A stretch of 52,305 nucleotides of DNA from Candidatus Methanomethylicaceae archaeon (GTDB lineage: Archaea > Thermoproteota > Methanomethylicia > Methanomethylicales > Methanomethylicaceae), in NCBI GenBank assembly GCA_025057955.1, contig JANXER010000008.1, positions 1 through 52,305 of the forward strand. The letters run 5' to 3'. Each line of letters begins with the position of its first letter. Position 1 is the first letter of the stretch. Below are positions 20,913 to 31,542 of the stretch, in pieces. Below the pieces are notes generated by a model. That model searched no databases. It saw only the letters and a list, made by a program, of their open reading frames with translations, and was not told the DNA's origin. The position numbers were made by a program, and so were the translations under genes.

Positions 20913-21716
20913 GTGAATGGGATTAAATATACCATTTTAATTCCACTACTACTAATACCTGTAGTGGTTACTGCTAATCAAATATCCATTAAAATTCAAA
21001 GCTTCACTATTTATGATATTAGTAGAGATTACATAAATTTGGAATATAAAGGAAGTTCAGAAATAAATATAGTAGTAGTTAGATCCGATCCTAATATAAA
21101 TGTTGAAATATTCAAGCAAATAAATGATGTTACTTCAGGATATGCTAAAATATATTTAACAAATACATCACGTCAATCATTAACATGTATAATAGGGATG
21201 TTCTCTTATGAGCCATTTTCAGTGAGTATATTAGCAAGAACAACAGGAGTAGCAGTTCAACAACCTCAAATAATATCAGTCCCTGGCAATGTTAGTGTAC
21301 AAATAGAAATTCCCATAATATATGGTAGATATCAACAGCCCGTTGAAATGAAATCAGAAACCAATTATTCACCCAACTTCCCATTATGGGCTATAATCTC
21401 ATATGGAATTATCATTCCAATGTTTTTAGCAACAGCTCATCTTGATAAGGGATCACTTAAGCTATTAAAGAAACGATGGTCTCAACTTGATACATTTGCT
21501 TTAATTCTCAGATATTTATTTTATGCATTTTTAGTGATATTTTTCATTTCCACTATAGCAATAATAGCTGAGTTCATAATGATTAGAATAGGAATGATTT
21601 CCACTTTACATATTGGAGATTGGTTGCTAACTTGTACAATATTTTCAGCCATAGCCTTAGTATATGGAATAGGAAAATGGAGGGGGTTGTTCGAGAACCT
21701 TGATGAAGAAGAATGA
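20913..21716 (+). CDS. membrane protein: N-terminal signal/TM, about 130-aa extracytoplasmic region, about 3 C-terminal TM helices
   Basis: MNGIKYTILIPLLLIPVVVTA signal-like; hydrophobic FPLWAIISYGIIIPMFLATA, LILRYLFYAFLVIFFISTIAIIAEF, WLLTCTIFSAIALVYGI; stop overlaps next ORF start by 17 bp. Confidence 0.75.
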   Translation: MNGIKYTILIPLLLIPVVVTANQISIKIQSFTIYDISRDYINLEYKGSSEINIVVVRSDPNINVEIFKQINDVTSGYAKIYLTNTSRQSLTCIIGMFSYEPFSVSILARTTGVAVQQPQIISVPGNVSVQIEIPIIYGRYQQPVEMKSETNYSPNFPLWAIISYGIIIPMFLATAHLDKGSLKLLKKRWSQLDTFALILRYLFYAFLVIFFISTIAIIAEFIMIRIGMISTLHIGDWLLTCTIFSAIALVYGIGKWRGLFENLDEEE

Positions 21717-24426
21717 AGATATGTTTGGAAAGAAGGAAAATTCCTGGTGGTGGATAAATCATACATATCTTAGAAAGCTATTGGCACTTCCACTAATGCT
21801 TTCAAATAGAGAGTATAGAAGATGGAAAAATGCTTTGCTAAATCCAAGAAAAATGGCAAAGAGGCTTTCAGAGCTTGAAAAGAGATTTCCAAAGAAGAGA
21901 GATGATTTAGTTGGAAGGGATAGGGAATATCAATTAATAATGAGCGCCATAGGATATCATGTAATAAGAGATAATGCTCTGCTAAATCTATTAAAGGGAG
22001 CTCCTCCTCCAAAGTTCTTTATATTAAAGGGCACAACTGGTTCTGGAAAAACTCTATTAGCTGAAGTATGTATAAGGGATGGAATAGAATATGGTGTAAA
22101 CAAGAACGTTAATGTACAGCCCATTGTAGTCATGGGAAGTGATATATTCAATCCACTCTATGGTCAATCTGTTCTAAATCTATCCTATATATTCAGAAAG
22201 GCAAGAGATGTACCAAGCATAATATTCTTTGATGAATTTCAAAGCATAGGATTAAGAGTGGAGAGACCAATGTATGGTGCAGATAGAGAGGATATGAGAG
22301 TACAAGATGCCTTCGTAGAGCATATGAATAGAATTTTGAATAGCTCTCAGAGAACTGTTGTAATAGCTGCTACAAATAAATTCGAGAGCATTAGAGAGGA
22401 TATTAGAAGAAGAGCCTATTTGATCGACTTAGATCAAAATATTACAAGGGAAATGCTATTAGCAGTTCTAAAGGCTGAATTGGAGAAGTATGGATGGATT
22501 CATCTTTCGCCTAATGAAGTTCTAAGCGTTTTAGAAAAAGCTGTTAGTACTTATAGACAAACGCAACTTACGCCCTTCGATATAATAGATGCTTGTAATA
22601 AAGTAAGAAGTAGAAAAATAGAGCCTCTTAGAGAGAGCTTCTTTAAAAGATTGACAAGTAGAAAATTCTCCTCAGAGGATTTGAAAGTTCTTGTAACCAT
22701 TGATGATTTCAAAATGGTTGCAAGAGAGCTAAGAGGATATACAGAACAAGAGAAAAGCGATGAAGTTATGAGCTCAGTATTAAGAATTAAGCCCTCAGTG
22801 AGCTATAGAGATATAGGAGGATTATTTGGAATAAAGGAGAAGCTATTTAAGATAATTTCACTCAGTCTATCTCCTGAGCTTGCAAGTAAACTTAGTTGGG
22901 TCCCTCCAAAGGGCTTTCTCCTTTGGGGAGAACCAGGATGTGGTAAGACCTATTTATCTAAGGCAATAGCTAAGGAAAATGATGCTGCATTTTTCTATGT
23001 GCCAGCAGCTCAATTATTAATAAATGCCAAGTGGGTGGGAGAGCCTGAAAAAAATGTTAGAGATCTCTTTGCACTTGCGAGAAAATATGCTCCTAGTATA
23101 ATATTCTTTGATGAATTTGATGTAATTGCAGGAAAGAGAAAAGGAGATCCTGTAAGCGATAGATTAACTGCTCAAATACTTACAGAATTGGATGGCCTTC
23201 AACCATTGGAGAATGTTATAGTAATAGCAGCAACCAATCGCCTTGAGATGATAGATGAAGCAATAATAAATAGATTTGAGCCCTATGTAATAGAAATCCC
23301 ATTGCCTAGAAACGATGCTGAAAGATTGGATGTTCTTAAAGTTCATTTAAGGCATTATCTTCCTCATCTTCATCCCGAGGTTACTCCTGAGGGAGTATTA
23401 AATATATTGAAAAAACATAGAGCTATATCTCCAAGGGTTGTTGCTGAGATAATAAAGGAGGCCAATAGATTAAGATCTCAAGAGGTTAATGTTGCTCTAG
23501 AGTTGGCAAAGGATTGGAGTAGATTCTCTGATCTTTATAATCTATATAAGGAGGAAATTGGACGCTTAAAGGAAATTCTCGGAGAGTTAGACTATGATGT
23601 TATAAAGAATATTATGCCAGAGAATTATAAAATAAGGCTCTATCATTTTGAGAAGGCAGCTGAAGAGCTTGAAGGTGAAATAGAGAAGGAAATAATGGAT
23701 GCTCAAGAGAGCATGGTTTATAATAGGCTTGATCCTGGTGTGGCGCTTGGACTAGCCACTGATGTGCAAGGAAGAAAGGGAATTATATTAATAGTGGAAT
23801 GTACATGTAGACCAAATGGTAGTGGAAAAGTTATTGTAACTGGTGCTGCAAAAGCAGCCCTTATTGGACCAGGAATGCCAGTTGAGGATGTAAGTGTAAT
23901 TGAAAGTGCAAACAATATTGTGGAGTATATAAAGAACTACATTTATGAAAAAATAGGAATAGATATATCAAACTATGACTTTACATTTCAAGTTATAAGT
24001 CCATTGGAAGGAGCTCCAGGAATGGGTGTAAGTGGTCCGAGCCTTGGCTTAGCCTTCAGTGTTGCAGCTATGTCTGAGCTTGCAAAAATAGAGGGTAGAC
24101 CTGATGTGGTTATGAGTGGAAAGGGAGATATAAAAGGAAATGTTGGCCCAGTTGGTGGAATGGGATGGAGGGGCTCGGGAAAAATCCTTGCTGCAGTACA
24201 AACAAGAAGAATTAAAATAAGGAAGTTTGTTGTTCCAAAATGGAACTATGAGCGGGCACCAGATGAAATGAAGATTTTAAGGGATGAAGGAATAGAAGTG
24301 GTACCAGTTGAAAAGCAATTGGATGCATGGTTGAATATATTTTCAATAAATGAGGAGGAGTTGCTGGATAAGCTTTTTACCAATCTTATGATGAAGGAGA
24401 GCGATGTTACAAAAATAGTTAAATAG
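21700..24426 (+). CDS. tandem AAA+ ATPase fused to C-terminal Lon-type (S16) protease domain
   Basis: AAA1: LKGTTGSGKTLLAE, IIFFDEFQSIG. AAA2 (CDC48/PAN-like): YRDIGGLFGIKEKL, GEPGCGKTYLSKAIA, IIFFDEFDVIAGKR, VIAATNRLEMIDEAIINRF. Lon: GAPGMGVSGPSLGLAFSVAAMSELA (Ser), GKGDIKGNVGPVGGMGWRGSGKILAAV (Lys). Confidence 0.9.
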   Translation: MMKKNEDMFGKKENSWWWINHTYLRKLLALPLMLSNREYRRWKNALLNPRKMAKRLSELEKRFPKKRDDLVGRDREYQLIMSAIGYHVIRDNALLNLLKGAPPPKFFILKGTTGSGKTLLAEVCIRDGIEYGVNKNVNVQPIVVMGSDIFNPLYGQSVLNLSYIFRKARDVPSIIFFDEFQSIGLRVERPMYGADREDMRVQDAFVEHMNRILNSSQRTVVIAATNKFESIREDIRRRAYLIDLDQNITREMLLAVLKAELEKYGWIHLSPNEVLSVLEKAVSTYRQTQLTPFDIIDACNKVRSRKIEPLRESFFKRLTSRKFSSEDLKVLVTIDDFKMVARELRGYTEQEKSDEVMSSVLRIKPSVSYRDIGGLFGIKEKLFKIISLSLSPELASKLSWVPPKGFLLWGEPGCGKTYLSKAIAKENDAAFFYVPAAQLLINAKWVGEPEKNVRDLFALARKYAPSIIFFDEFDVIAGKRKGDPVSDRLTAQILTELDGLQPLENVIVIAATNRLEMIDEAIINRFEPYVIEIPLPRNDAERLDVLKVHLRHYLPHLHPEVTPEGVLNILKKHRAISPRVVAEIIKEANRLRSQEVNVALELAKDWSRFSDLYNLYKEEIGRLKEILGELDYDVIKNIMPENYKIRLYHFEKAAEELEGEIEKEIMDAQESMVYNRLDPGVALGLATDVQGRKGIILIVECTCRPNGSGKVIVTGAAKAALIGPGMPVEDVSVIESANNIVEYIKNYIYEKIGIDISNYDFTFQVISPLEGAPGMGVSGPSLGLAFSVAAMSELAKIEGRPDVVMSGKGDIKGNVGPVGGMGWRGSGKILAAVQTRRIKIRKFVVPKWNYERAPDEMKILRDEGIEVVPVEKQLDAWLNIFSINEEELLDKLFTNLMMKESDVTKIVK

Positions 24427-24451
24427 TCATATTCCTTTTACTCTCGAGATT

Positions 24452-26122
24452 GTGGAAGAGTTAGTAGGATTTGCAGCAGTACTTCTAATAGCATCAATAA
24501 GCTCATTGATATTTAGGAGGCTAAAAATAGCATCTATTGCTGCTTATATTCTAACAGGATTAATAGTTGGACCATTCTTTGGTATAGTTAATCCTAGCTC
24601 AAGTGCTATACAATTTCTCAGCAACCTTGGCATAGCGCTAATTGCATTTCAAATAGGGCTTAGCATAAAGATGGATATCATAGAGAGATATGGATTGAAA
24701 ATTCTAATGATATCCATTCTTGAGCTAATCTCCATTTCTTCTTTACTATCAATGTTTGGAATAATGGTAGGATTAAGTGGCACATATATATTTGTATTAA
24801 TAATAGTTACAGTAAATTCAAGCACAATAGTTGCATTCAAATTTTTAGAAGGTAAGAAAGCTCAAAATCCTCACTTAATGGAGTTATTAGTGGGAATTGG
24901 ACTTGCTGAGGATATTATAGCCATGGCAGGAATTTCCATGATTCCAGCTATAGCTACATTGGAAAAATTGATGATTGAGGAAACATTCTTCATAATAGGG
25001 AATATAATAGTAATAGCCATGGGAATTTTAGTATTTGGTTTACAAATACTTCCTAAATTAATAAAAATTATAATCAAGGAGGGAGATATTGAAACCGTTC
25101 TACTATTAATTATAGCTGTAGCGCTTGGATTTGGACTATTGGGTGGTTTCCTCGGCCTTTCATTTGCATTTGGATCATTTTTAGCTGGTGTAATAATATC
25201 TAGGCTTGAAATCCCTCGCATAGTAATTGAAAAATTGATTTCCCTTAGAGATCTCTTCGCAATAATATTTTTCATATCCATTGGATTATCAATACCAAGA
25301 ATAGAGCAATATCAATTAATTCCATTTGGAATAGCATATTCATTAATTATAGTATTAACTAGATTTATCTCCATTCTCTCTGCGGGATGGATGAGTTTAG
25401 GCATTGAACAAGCTATTAAACTTACAATCTATGGAATAACAATAAGTGAATTTGCATTAATTGTTGCAAAGGATGCATATGGCTTTGGATTAATTGATCA
25501 AACGCTATTTGTAACTTCAGCATTAGTGGTGCTTATATCAACCATAATTAGCTCCATAGTAGTCAATAGAGAGGAAAATGTAATAATAAAAATTAATTCA
25601 ATAATTCCTATTCAATTAAGACAAAATATGGATAGATTTGCTTTTAATCTAAGATCGTGGCTTAAGAAATTAATAATCTCTTATGAATTGAGGCCCATAT
25701 TGATAAGTTTGAGCAAAAAATTAGCTAGTCTAATAGGAATAACCACTTGTGGATCCATTATAATTCAAAAAATAATTGAAGTGTTTGGACTTATGGAATC
25801 TGCAATTTTCATATCCTTAATGATAACAATTGGACTCTTTGCATTTTCAATTATAGTTCTATCCACAATAAGAGGGGATTTAGATAATATTGTGGCGTTA
25901 TATAGAGGGGGTTTTAAAATAATTAAAAATTCAATTTACATATTCATTTTTATGATTATGAGTATAATAGTGGTACTGAATAGCATCTTAATAATTAGGA
26001 GAATTATTGAGAGCTATTTAAATATAGGGGAGTTTGTTACCTTAATTCTCATTTCCTTATTTCTACCCACGATAGTCTACATAACATATAACATGATAAA
26101 AAAGATCTCCTTAACACCTTAG
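24452..26122 (+). CDS. cation:proton antiporter, CPA2/Kef family
   Basis: IASIAAYILTGLIVGPFFGI, LLVGIGLAEDIIA, GLSFAFGSFLAGVIIS; many TM helices; GTG start. Confidence 0.88.
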   Translation: MEELVGFAAVLLIASISSLIFRRLKIASIAAYILTGLIVGPFFGIVNPSSSAIQFLSNLGIALIAFQIGLSIKMDIIERYGLKILMISILELISISSLLSMFGIMVGLSGTYIFVLIIVTVNSSTIVAFKFLEGKKAQNPHLMELLVGIGLAEDIIAMAGISMIPAIATLEKLMIEETFFIIGNIIVIAMGILVFGLQILPKLIKIIIKEGDIETVLLLIIAVALGFGLLGGFLGLSFAFGSFLAGVIISRLEIPRIVIEKLISLRDLFAIIFFISIGLSIPRIEQYQLIPFGIAYSLIIVLTRFISILSAGWMSLGIEQAIKLTIYGITISEFALIVAKDAYGFGLIDQTLFVTSALVVLISTIISSIVVNREENVIIKINSIIPIQLRQNMDRFAFNLRSWLKKLIISYELRPILISLSKKLASLIGITTCGSIIIQKIIEVFGLMESAIFISLMITIGLFAFSIIVLSTIRGDLDNIVALYRGGFKIIKNSIYIFIFMIMSIIVVLNSILIIRRIIESYLNIGEFVTLILISLFLPTIVYITYNMIKKISLTP

Positions 26123-26135
26123 AAAACTTTTATAT
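26123..26135 (+). promoter_or_regulatory. BRE/TATA-like promoter
   Basis: AAAACTTTTATAT element about 35-45 bp before ATG at 26169; near-identical to 45531-45545. Confidence 0.45.
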
Positions 26136-26168
26136 TCTCTAATCATATCATTGTTTCAGTGATTTTCT

Positions 26169-27332
26169 ATGGAATATGATGCTGTTATAGTTGGAGCAGG
26201 TCCAGCAGGACTTATGGCTGCAAGGAAAATAGCTGATAAAGGTTTTTCAGTTCTAATATTGGAGAAAAATAAAGATCTTGGGGTTAGAGCTTGTGCTGAG
26301 GCAGTATCAGCTTCAGCCTTTGAAACTGCAGAAATCCCCCCCTCACCATCATTGATATCAAATTCAATCAATGGCGCATATATTTATCCACCTGATGAAA
26401 AAAAATACGTGAAAATTTCAGGGGGCAATTATAGAGGATACATTTTGAATAAACCTTTGTTTCTATATGCACTTGCAAGCATTGCTGCTTCAAAAGGCTG
26501 TGATATAAAAATGCAATGTGAAGTTATTGATGTAGAATTCTCAAATAATCGAGCTCATTATCTAAAATATAGATATAAGGATGAATGGCATTATGTGAAG
26601 TTTAAATATTTAATTGGCGCAGATGGAGTTGGTTCAATTGTTGCTCGCTCATGTAAATTTGATATGAGCAACTATGAAATAATTCCCACCATTCAATATG
26701 TTATGGTTAATTGTAATATTCCAGAGAGGGATATGATAAGAATATACTTGGGAAATGAAGTAGCCCCACGTGGTTATGCATGGATATTTGCTAAAAATGA
26801 ATATGTTGCTAATGTTGGAATTGGCGTAAGGGGGGCGCCTGCAAAACCATATCTTGAAAAATTCATAGAAAGTCATGGTGATTTCTTCAAAAAAGCAAAA
26901 ATAATCAAAGAGGGTGGAGGAGGAGTTCCAGTTGGAGGGCAATTGAATGAATTGGTGAAGGGAAATGTTTTACTTTGTGGAGATGCTGCTGGTCAAGTGA
27001 TACCTCTAACTGGTGGAGGCATAAGAAGTAGCATGGAGGCTGGAAAGATTGTAGGAGAATGTGTAGCAAAAGCTTTGGAAGCTAATGATTCTTCACTACT
27101 GAACGAATATCCCAAAAGATATATGAACCCATGGGGCAATAGAATATCAAAAAGTTTAAAGGTTCTCAGAGTATTTGAGGAACTTTCAGATGAGGATTTA
27201 AATGCCTTAGCTGAAGTATTAGTGGGAGAAGATGTTGTAGATCTTGCAAATGGACTTGATATAAAAAGGGTGGCAGTAAAACTCATGTCACATCCAGTTC
27301 TCGCTCTAAAAATTGCATATAAACTAATTTGA
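26169..27332 (+). CDS. geranylgeranyl reductase family FAD-dependent oxidoreductase
   Basis: YDAVIVGAGPAGLMAARKIADKGFSVLILEK, GADGVGSIVAR, GNVLLCGDAAGQVIPLTGGGIRSSMEAG. Confidence 0.92.
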   Translation: MEYDAVIVGAGPAGLMAARKIADKGFSVLILEKNKDLGVRACAEAVSASAFETAEIPPSPSLISNSINGAYIYPPDEKKYVKISGGNYRGYILNKPLFLYALASIAASKGCDIKMQCEVIDVEFSNNRAHYLKYRYKDEWHYVKFKYLIGADGVGSIVARSCKFDMSNYEIIPTIQYVMVNCNIPERDMIRIYLGNEVAPRGYAWIFAKNEYVANVGIGVRGAPAKPYLEKFIESHGDFFKKAKIIKEGGGGVPVGGQLNELVKGNVLLCGDAAGQVIPLTGGGIRSSMEAGKIVGECVAKALEANDSSLLNEYPKRYMNPWGNRISKSLKVLRVFEELSDEDLNALAEVLVGEDVVDLANGLDIKRVAVKLMSHPVLALKIAYKLI

Positions 27333-27683
27333 GGAAAATTCATGAAGAAGAGAAGGAATATTTTATTTAATTCGTCCAAGGCTTATGTAATAACATCATG
27401 ATGTTTTTATGCATTGCTTTCATAAGCGCACTCATGATTGCTCTATTAATTTGAAGGTAAACTCATTAAATCCTTTTAATCCCTCGTAGGCTGAAGGAAT
27501 GAAGATAAAATTAAATTAATTTAATCCTTAAAAGAGTAAAAATTGTTCAATAATTGAATATTTAATCACTTTCTTTATTTTCATCATTGTAAGAGCATAA
27601 TATTTATATCGACAGCTCAAGAGTATCTTGGGAAAAGGATTTTATAGTCTATTATTACATAAAAGCCTTCATGAGGTGGTGAA

Positions 27684-28055
27684 ATGAAGATAATATTTGA
27701 AAGTGGAATTGAAGTAGAATGTCAATTATACTTAGATAAATGCCCTAGGACAATAAAAGCACTTTTAAGCTCCTTGCCAATTAAGTCCACAGTAAATCTT
27801 TGGGGTGATGAAATTTATTTCCATGTACCATTTTCAGTAGGAGAGGAAAATTCAAAGGATGTAGTTGAGGTGGGGGATGTAGCATATTGGCCAGAGGGGC
27901 CCTCATTATGTATATTCTTTGGACCTACTCCAATAAGCCCATCTTCTGACGTTATAAAACCCTATAGTCCAGTCAATGTGATAGGGAAAATCTTAGGTGA
28001 TGTAAGGATTTTAAAAAGAGTGAAGGATGGAGAGGAAGTAAAGATTGTTGAATAA
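27684..28055 (+). CDS. cyclophilin-like fold protein (archaeal, TM1367-type)
   Basis: CPRTIKALLSSLPIKSTVNLWGDEIYFHVPF, VGDVAYWPEGPSLCIFFGPTPIS. Confidence 0.8.
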   Translation: MKIIFESGIEVECQLYLDKCPRTIKALLSSLPIKSTVNLWGDEIYFHVPFSVGEENSKDVVEVGDVAYWPEGPSLCIFFGPTPISPSSDVIKPYSPVNVIGKILGDVRILKRVKDGEEVKIVE

Positions 28056-28201
28056 TTACTCTTCAAATAATTTCTATTATTTAATTTTTATTTACTTTTT
28101 CAGCAAGCTTATTAACCTTAATCCCCTAAAATATTTATGGATGTATATGTTAGCGCCTTTTAATTGGAGATTTATTAAATACACTAAAAATAGCCAAGAG
28201 G

Positions 28202-28672
28202 ATGTGTAAAATGATAGAGGTTTTTATAAAACAAGCTGAAATGGAGGAAAAGTATGCTAAAGAATTGAAGAATATGGCAAATGGATTAAAGCATCCTGTT
28301 TTAAGCGCTATATTCTTGGCTATTTCAAAGGATTCAGAAAAACATAGTGAGCTTTACAAATCCATGGCAAAACTATTGAAAGAGGCTCAACCCTTTATAA
28401 GCGAGGAGGATTTTAAGATTATAAAAAATACCATTGATGATCACATAAGATTGGAAAGTATAATGCTTGAAAAAGCAAAAGGCTTATTATTAGAGGCAAA
28501 TGATTCAAAAATTAAGCTAATTCTAGCTGCTATAGTTGAAGATGAAGGAAAACATCATAAGCTATTATTAGACATAAGGGAAAAAATAGCGAAAATTGAG
28601 ACTTTAACTGAAAACATGCTATGGGATATGATTTGGAAGGACAGCCCTTGGCATGGAAGTCCAGGTGGATGA
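28202..28672 (+). CDS. ferritin-like/rubrerythrin-like helical protein
   Basis: Helical ORF with spaced acidic/His residues (QAEMEEKYAKEL, DSEKHSELY, EDEGKHHKLLLDI). Confidence 0.6.
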   Translation: MCKMIEVFIKQAEMEEKYAKELKNMANGLKHPVLSAIFLAISKDSEKHSELYKSMAKLLKEAQPFISEEDFKIIKNTIDDHIRLESIMLEKAKGLLLEANDSKIKLILAAIVEDEGKHHKLLLDIREKIAKIETLTENMLWDMIWKDSPWHGSPGG

Positions 28673-28680
28673 TTGAAAAA

Positions 28681-30075
28681 TTAAATTCCCAAGAGGAATG
28701 TGGCAACCAAGAAGTATGAAAGAACTGTTAAAATATCAGCTATTGTAGTTATAAGTGGAGCTGAAACTACTGCAGGATCTAGCTTAATCTTTATAAGCAA
28801 AAATGGAAGAGAGGAGCCCACTATATCAGAAACATATGATGAGACTGCTAAAGCCACTCCCACAACAAATGTAACTTTGATTGCCATGGAGAAATCTCCA
28901 ATTGTTAGAAAAGTTATTGTAAATCCTATTATGGAAGCTGTTGGTAAAAGAAATAATAGCATCATTGTAGTAATCATGAATTCCTTAATAACTACTTTCA
29001 TGAAATCTATTCTATTACATTTTATCTCTCCCAATATCATGCTTCTAATTATTATTGAGGAAGCTTGAGAGCCAATATTTCCTGAGTTATCTGCAAGCAT
29101 GGGAAGAAAGGCAGCAATAATAGCAACTCTAGCAATAATATTCTCAAAGGATGCTACTATACCTCCTGTTATAGCATTCATAAAATATAAATAAATTATC
29201 ATTGGAGCTCTCTTTAATGCTAACTTAAGTGGATTAAGAACAATATAGCTTCCTCTAATTACTTCCAATAAACCTCCATGCTTTAATAAATCCTCGGAAA
29301 ACTCATGAACCACAACATCCAATATATCATCTAAAGTTACTGCTCCAAGAAATTTATTATCTTTATCTACTACTGGCACTTCACTTAAATCATATAGTAC
29401 TGCCATTCTTGCAGCATCTTCTCTATCTCTATCAGCCCTAATAGCCATTGGACATCTTTGAATAATCTTATTCAATAGAAGATCTCTTGGCTTTGTTAAA
29501 AATGATTTTACATCTATCCATCCAAGGAATTTATTATCCTCATCCACAACGTATATATATTGATGTTTATCATATAGCCCAAGCTTATCCTTTGTTATAT
29601 ATGTATTAATAGCATCCTCCACTCTCATATTATGATTAAATACTGGAACTTGAGGCGTCATTACTCCACCTACGCTCTCCGGTGGATATTTTAATAATTT
29701 CAATACTTCATTCTTAATATTCACTGGAAATAGCTCAATTATTTTACTCTTGAACTTTGGTGGTATTTTATCAAGAACGTCAGCAATTTCATCATAACGA
29801 AGATTCTGTAAAACCTTATTTATTTCATCTACTCCTTTAACAAACATTATTTCATAGAGGATATTCTCTGGAAGCTTATTCAATAATGAAGAAATTGCAT
29901 GAAGATTTATGAATGCAAATAATCTCAAACGAACTTCATCGTCCAATCTTATTAGAATATGATATATTATGGGTGGATCAAGAGATTCAATAACAAAGGC
30001 TGCACCGCTATAGTTCTCTTCTTTAATTAATCTATTTATCTCTTCTAAATATTTCTCAATTTTCGATAGAGGCAT
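28681..30075 (-). CDS. mgtE: MgtE-family magnesium transporter
   Basis: MgtE-N like repeats, paired CBS domains, LADNSGNIGSQASSIIIR, DIVGSSLPFLLIKIKLDPAVVSAPLITTIADI. Confidence 0.93.
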   Translation of the reverse strand: MPLSKIEKYLEEINRLIKEENYSGAAFVIESLDPPIIYHILIRLDDEVRLRLFAFINLHAISSLLNKLPENILYEIMFVKGVDEINKVLQNLRYDEIADVLDKIPPKFKSKIIELFPVNIKNEVLKLLKYPPESVGGVMTPQVPVFNHNMRVEDAINTYITKDKLGLYDKHQYIYVVDEDNKFLGWIDVKSFLTKPRDLLLNKIIQRCPMAIRADRDREDAARMAVLYDLSEVPVVDKDNKFLGAVTLDDILDVVVHEFSEDLLKHGGLLEVIRGSYIVLNPLKLALKRAPMIIYLYFMNAITGGIVASFENIIARVAIIAAFLPMLADNSGNIGSQASSIIIRSMILGEIKCNRIDFMKVVIKEFMITTMMLLFLLPTASIIGFTITFLTIGDFSMAIKVTFVVGVALAVSSYVSDIVGSSLPFLLIKIKLDPAVVSAPLITTIADILTVLSYFLVATFLLGI

Positions 30076-30205
30076 TATTAAACCCTATCTCCATAATCAT
30101 TATTAAAAATTTTTCATACATTTTACTCAAATATTTTATTTTATTATTTTATTCTATTCAGCACTTCAAAAATCTACATATAGAGGAGCAATTATAATAG
30201 AATCC

Positions 30206-31441
30206 ATGAAAATTATCGCTATTCCAATAGCCTCAAGCCTACATAGACGTGAGTTCTATGAAGAGATCTTCAATTTAATTAAAAGTAAATTCATTGGAAT
30301 TGAAGTATTAAACATCGTAGAGGATGAAATCAATAATGAATTAATTATGAAGCTTGAGAACTCCATGCCAATAATAATAGTTCTTACTGGAGGAGTTAGT
30401 AATTTAGCCATGAGAATTATTAAGAGGAGTAAAATTAAAAGAGCCATATTAATATCTCACTCTAAGCACAATAGCCTCGCCTCAGCATTATCTATTAAAA
30501 GTAAAGCTGAGGGAATCATGATTAGAAACTATTTCTTCAAAAGGTCAGAGGATTTAGATTTTATAGTGAAGATTACAGAAGCTTTAAATAGCCTCTTAGG
30601 AATAAGAGTGGGATTAATTTCTGAGGAATTAAGCGAATATGTTGATAAATTCAAAGAGAAATTAAACGCTGAGGTATTATTAATAGGATATGATGAATTG
30701 AATAGAGATGTTGAAGAGGAGGAAATTAATACCATATTAAAATTCATTAGTAATAAAATTGATTTGACTAAAGCTGATAAAAAACTCCTTGAAAGGACAA
30801 TTAAGCTCTATTTAATTATTAAGAAGATAATGCTAGAAAAAAAATTGAATGGAATTGCTATAGATTGTTTTCCCTACTTAATTAAATATGGAGTTACACC
30901 ATGTTTAGCAGTATCACTACTTAATGATGATGGTCTTGTGGCTGCTTGTGAGGCAGATTTAAGATCACTTTTATTAATGCTCATAGCGAAAGCAATTGGT
31001 AAAAACTCATGGATGGCTAATGTAGCATCAATTAATGGTAAGGAGATAACTTTAGCTCATTGTACAATATCCACTAAGCTTACAAATGAATGTAAGCTTT
31101 TAAATCACTTTGAATCTGGATTGCCTTATTCACTAGCATGTACTTTAAAAGGCCATGAATTCACAATGGTTGGTATTAATAGAGAGTTTTCAAAAATTGC
31201 TGCTCTTAAAGTCAAGCTTTTGAGGAGCGGACTTTTGGATGAAAATATGTGTAGAACCCAAGCGATATTTGAAGCTCCAATAGACTTAGGTGATTTTCCA
31301 AATATGGCCTTGAGCAATCATCATGTAATAATCCATAATAATGTCATAAATGAATTAAAGGAGCTTGCTCATCTACTTTCCATGGACTTTACTACATATG
31401 ATAAAAGCTTTTATATCTCAAAAGAACATTATGCGCCATAA
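30206..31441 (+). CDS. L-fucose/L-arabinose isomerase-like protein
   Basis: IAIDCFPYLIKYGVTPCLAVSLLNDDGLVAACEADLRSLLLML typical of the fucose isomerase-like fold. Confidence 0.7.
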   Translation: MKIIAIPIASSLHRREFYEEIFNLIKSKFIGIEVLNIVEDEINNELIMKLENSMPIIIVLTGGVSNLAMRIIKRSKIKRAILISHSKHNSLASALSIKSKAEGIMIRNYFFKRSEDLDFIVKITEALNSLLGIRVGLISEELSEYVDKFKEKLNAEVLLIGYDELNRDVEEEEINTILKFISNKIDLTKADKKLLERTIKLYLIIKKIMLEKKLNGIAIDCFPYLIKYGVTPCLAVSLLNDDGLVAACEADLRSLLLMLIAKAIGKNSWMANVASINGKEITLAHCTISTKLTNECKLLNHFESGLPYSLACTLKGHEFTMVGINREFSKIAALKVKLLRSGLLDENMCRTQAIFEAPIDLGDFPNMALSNHHVIIHNNVINELKELAHLLSMDFTTYDKSFYISKEHYAP

Positions 31442-31542
31442 ATGCTACTTGGCTATAAGGAATTATTTGAGCAAAAATGAACTATATTTTTTCCCATTAT
31501 GTATTTTTAAGTATAAGTAGATATAATAATTGGGGATAAACC

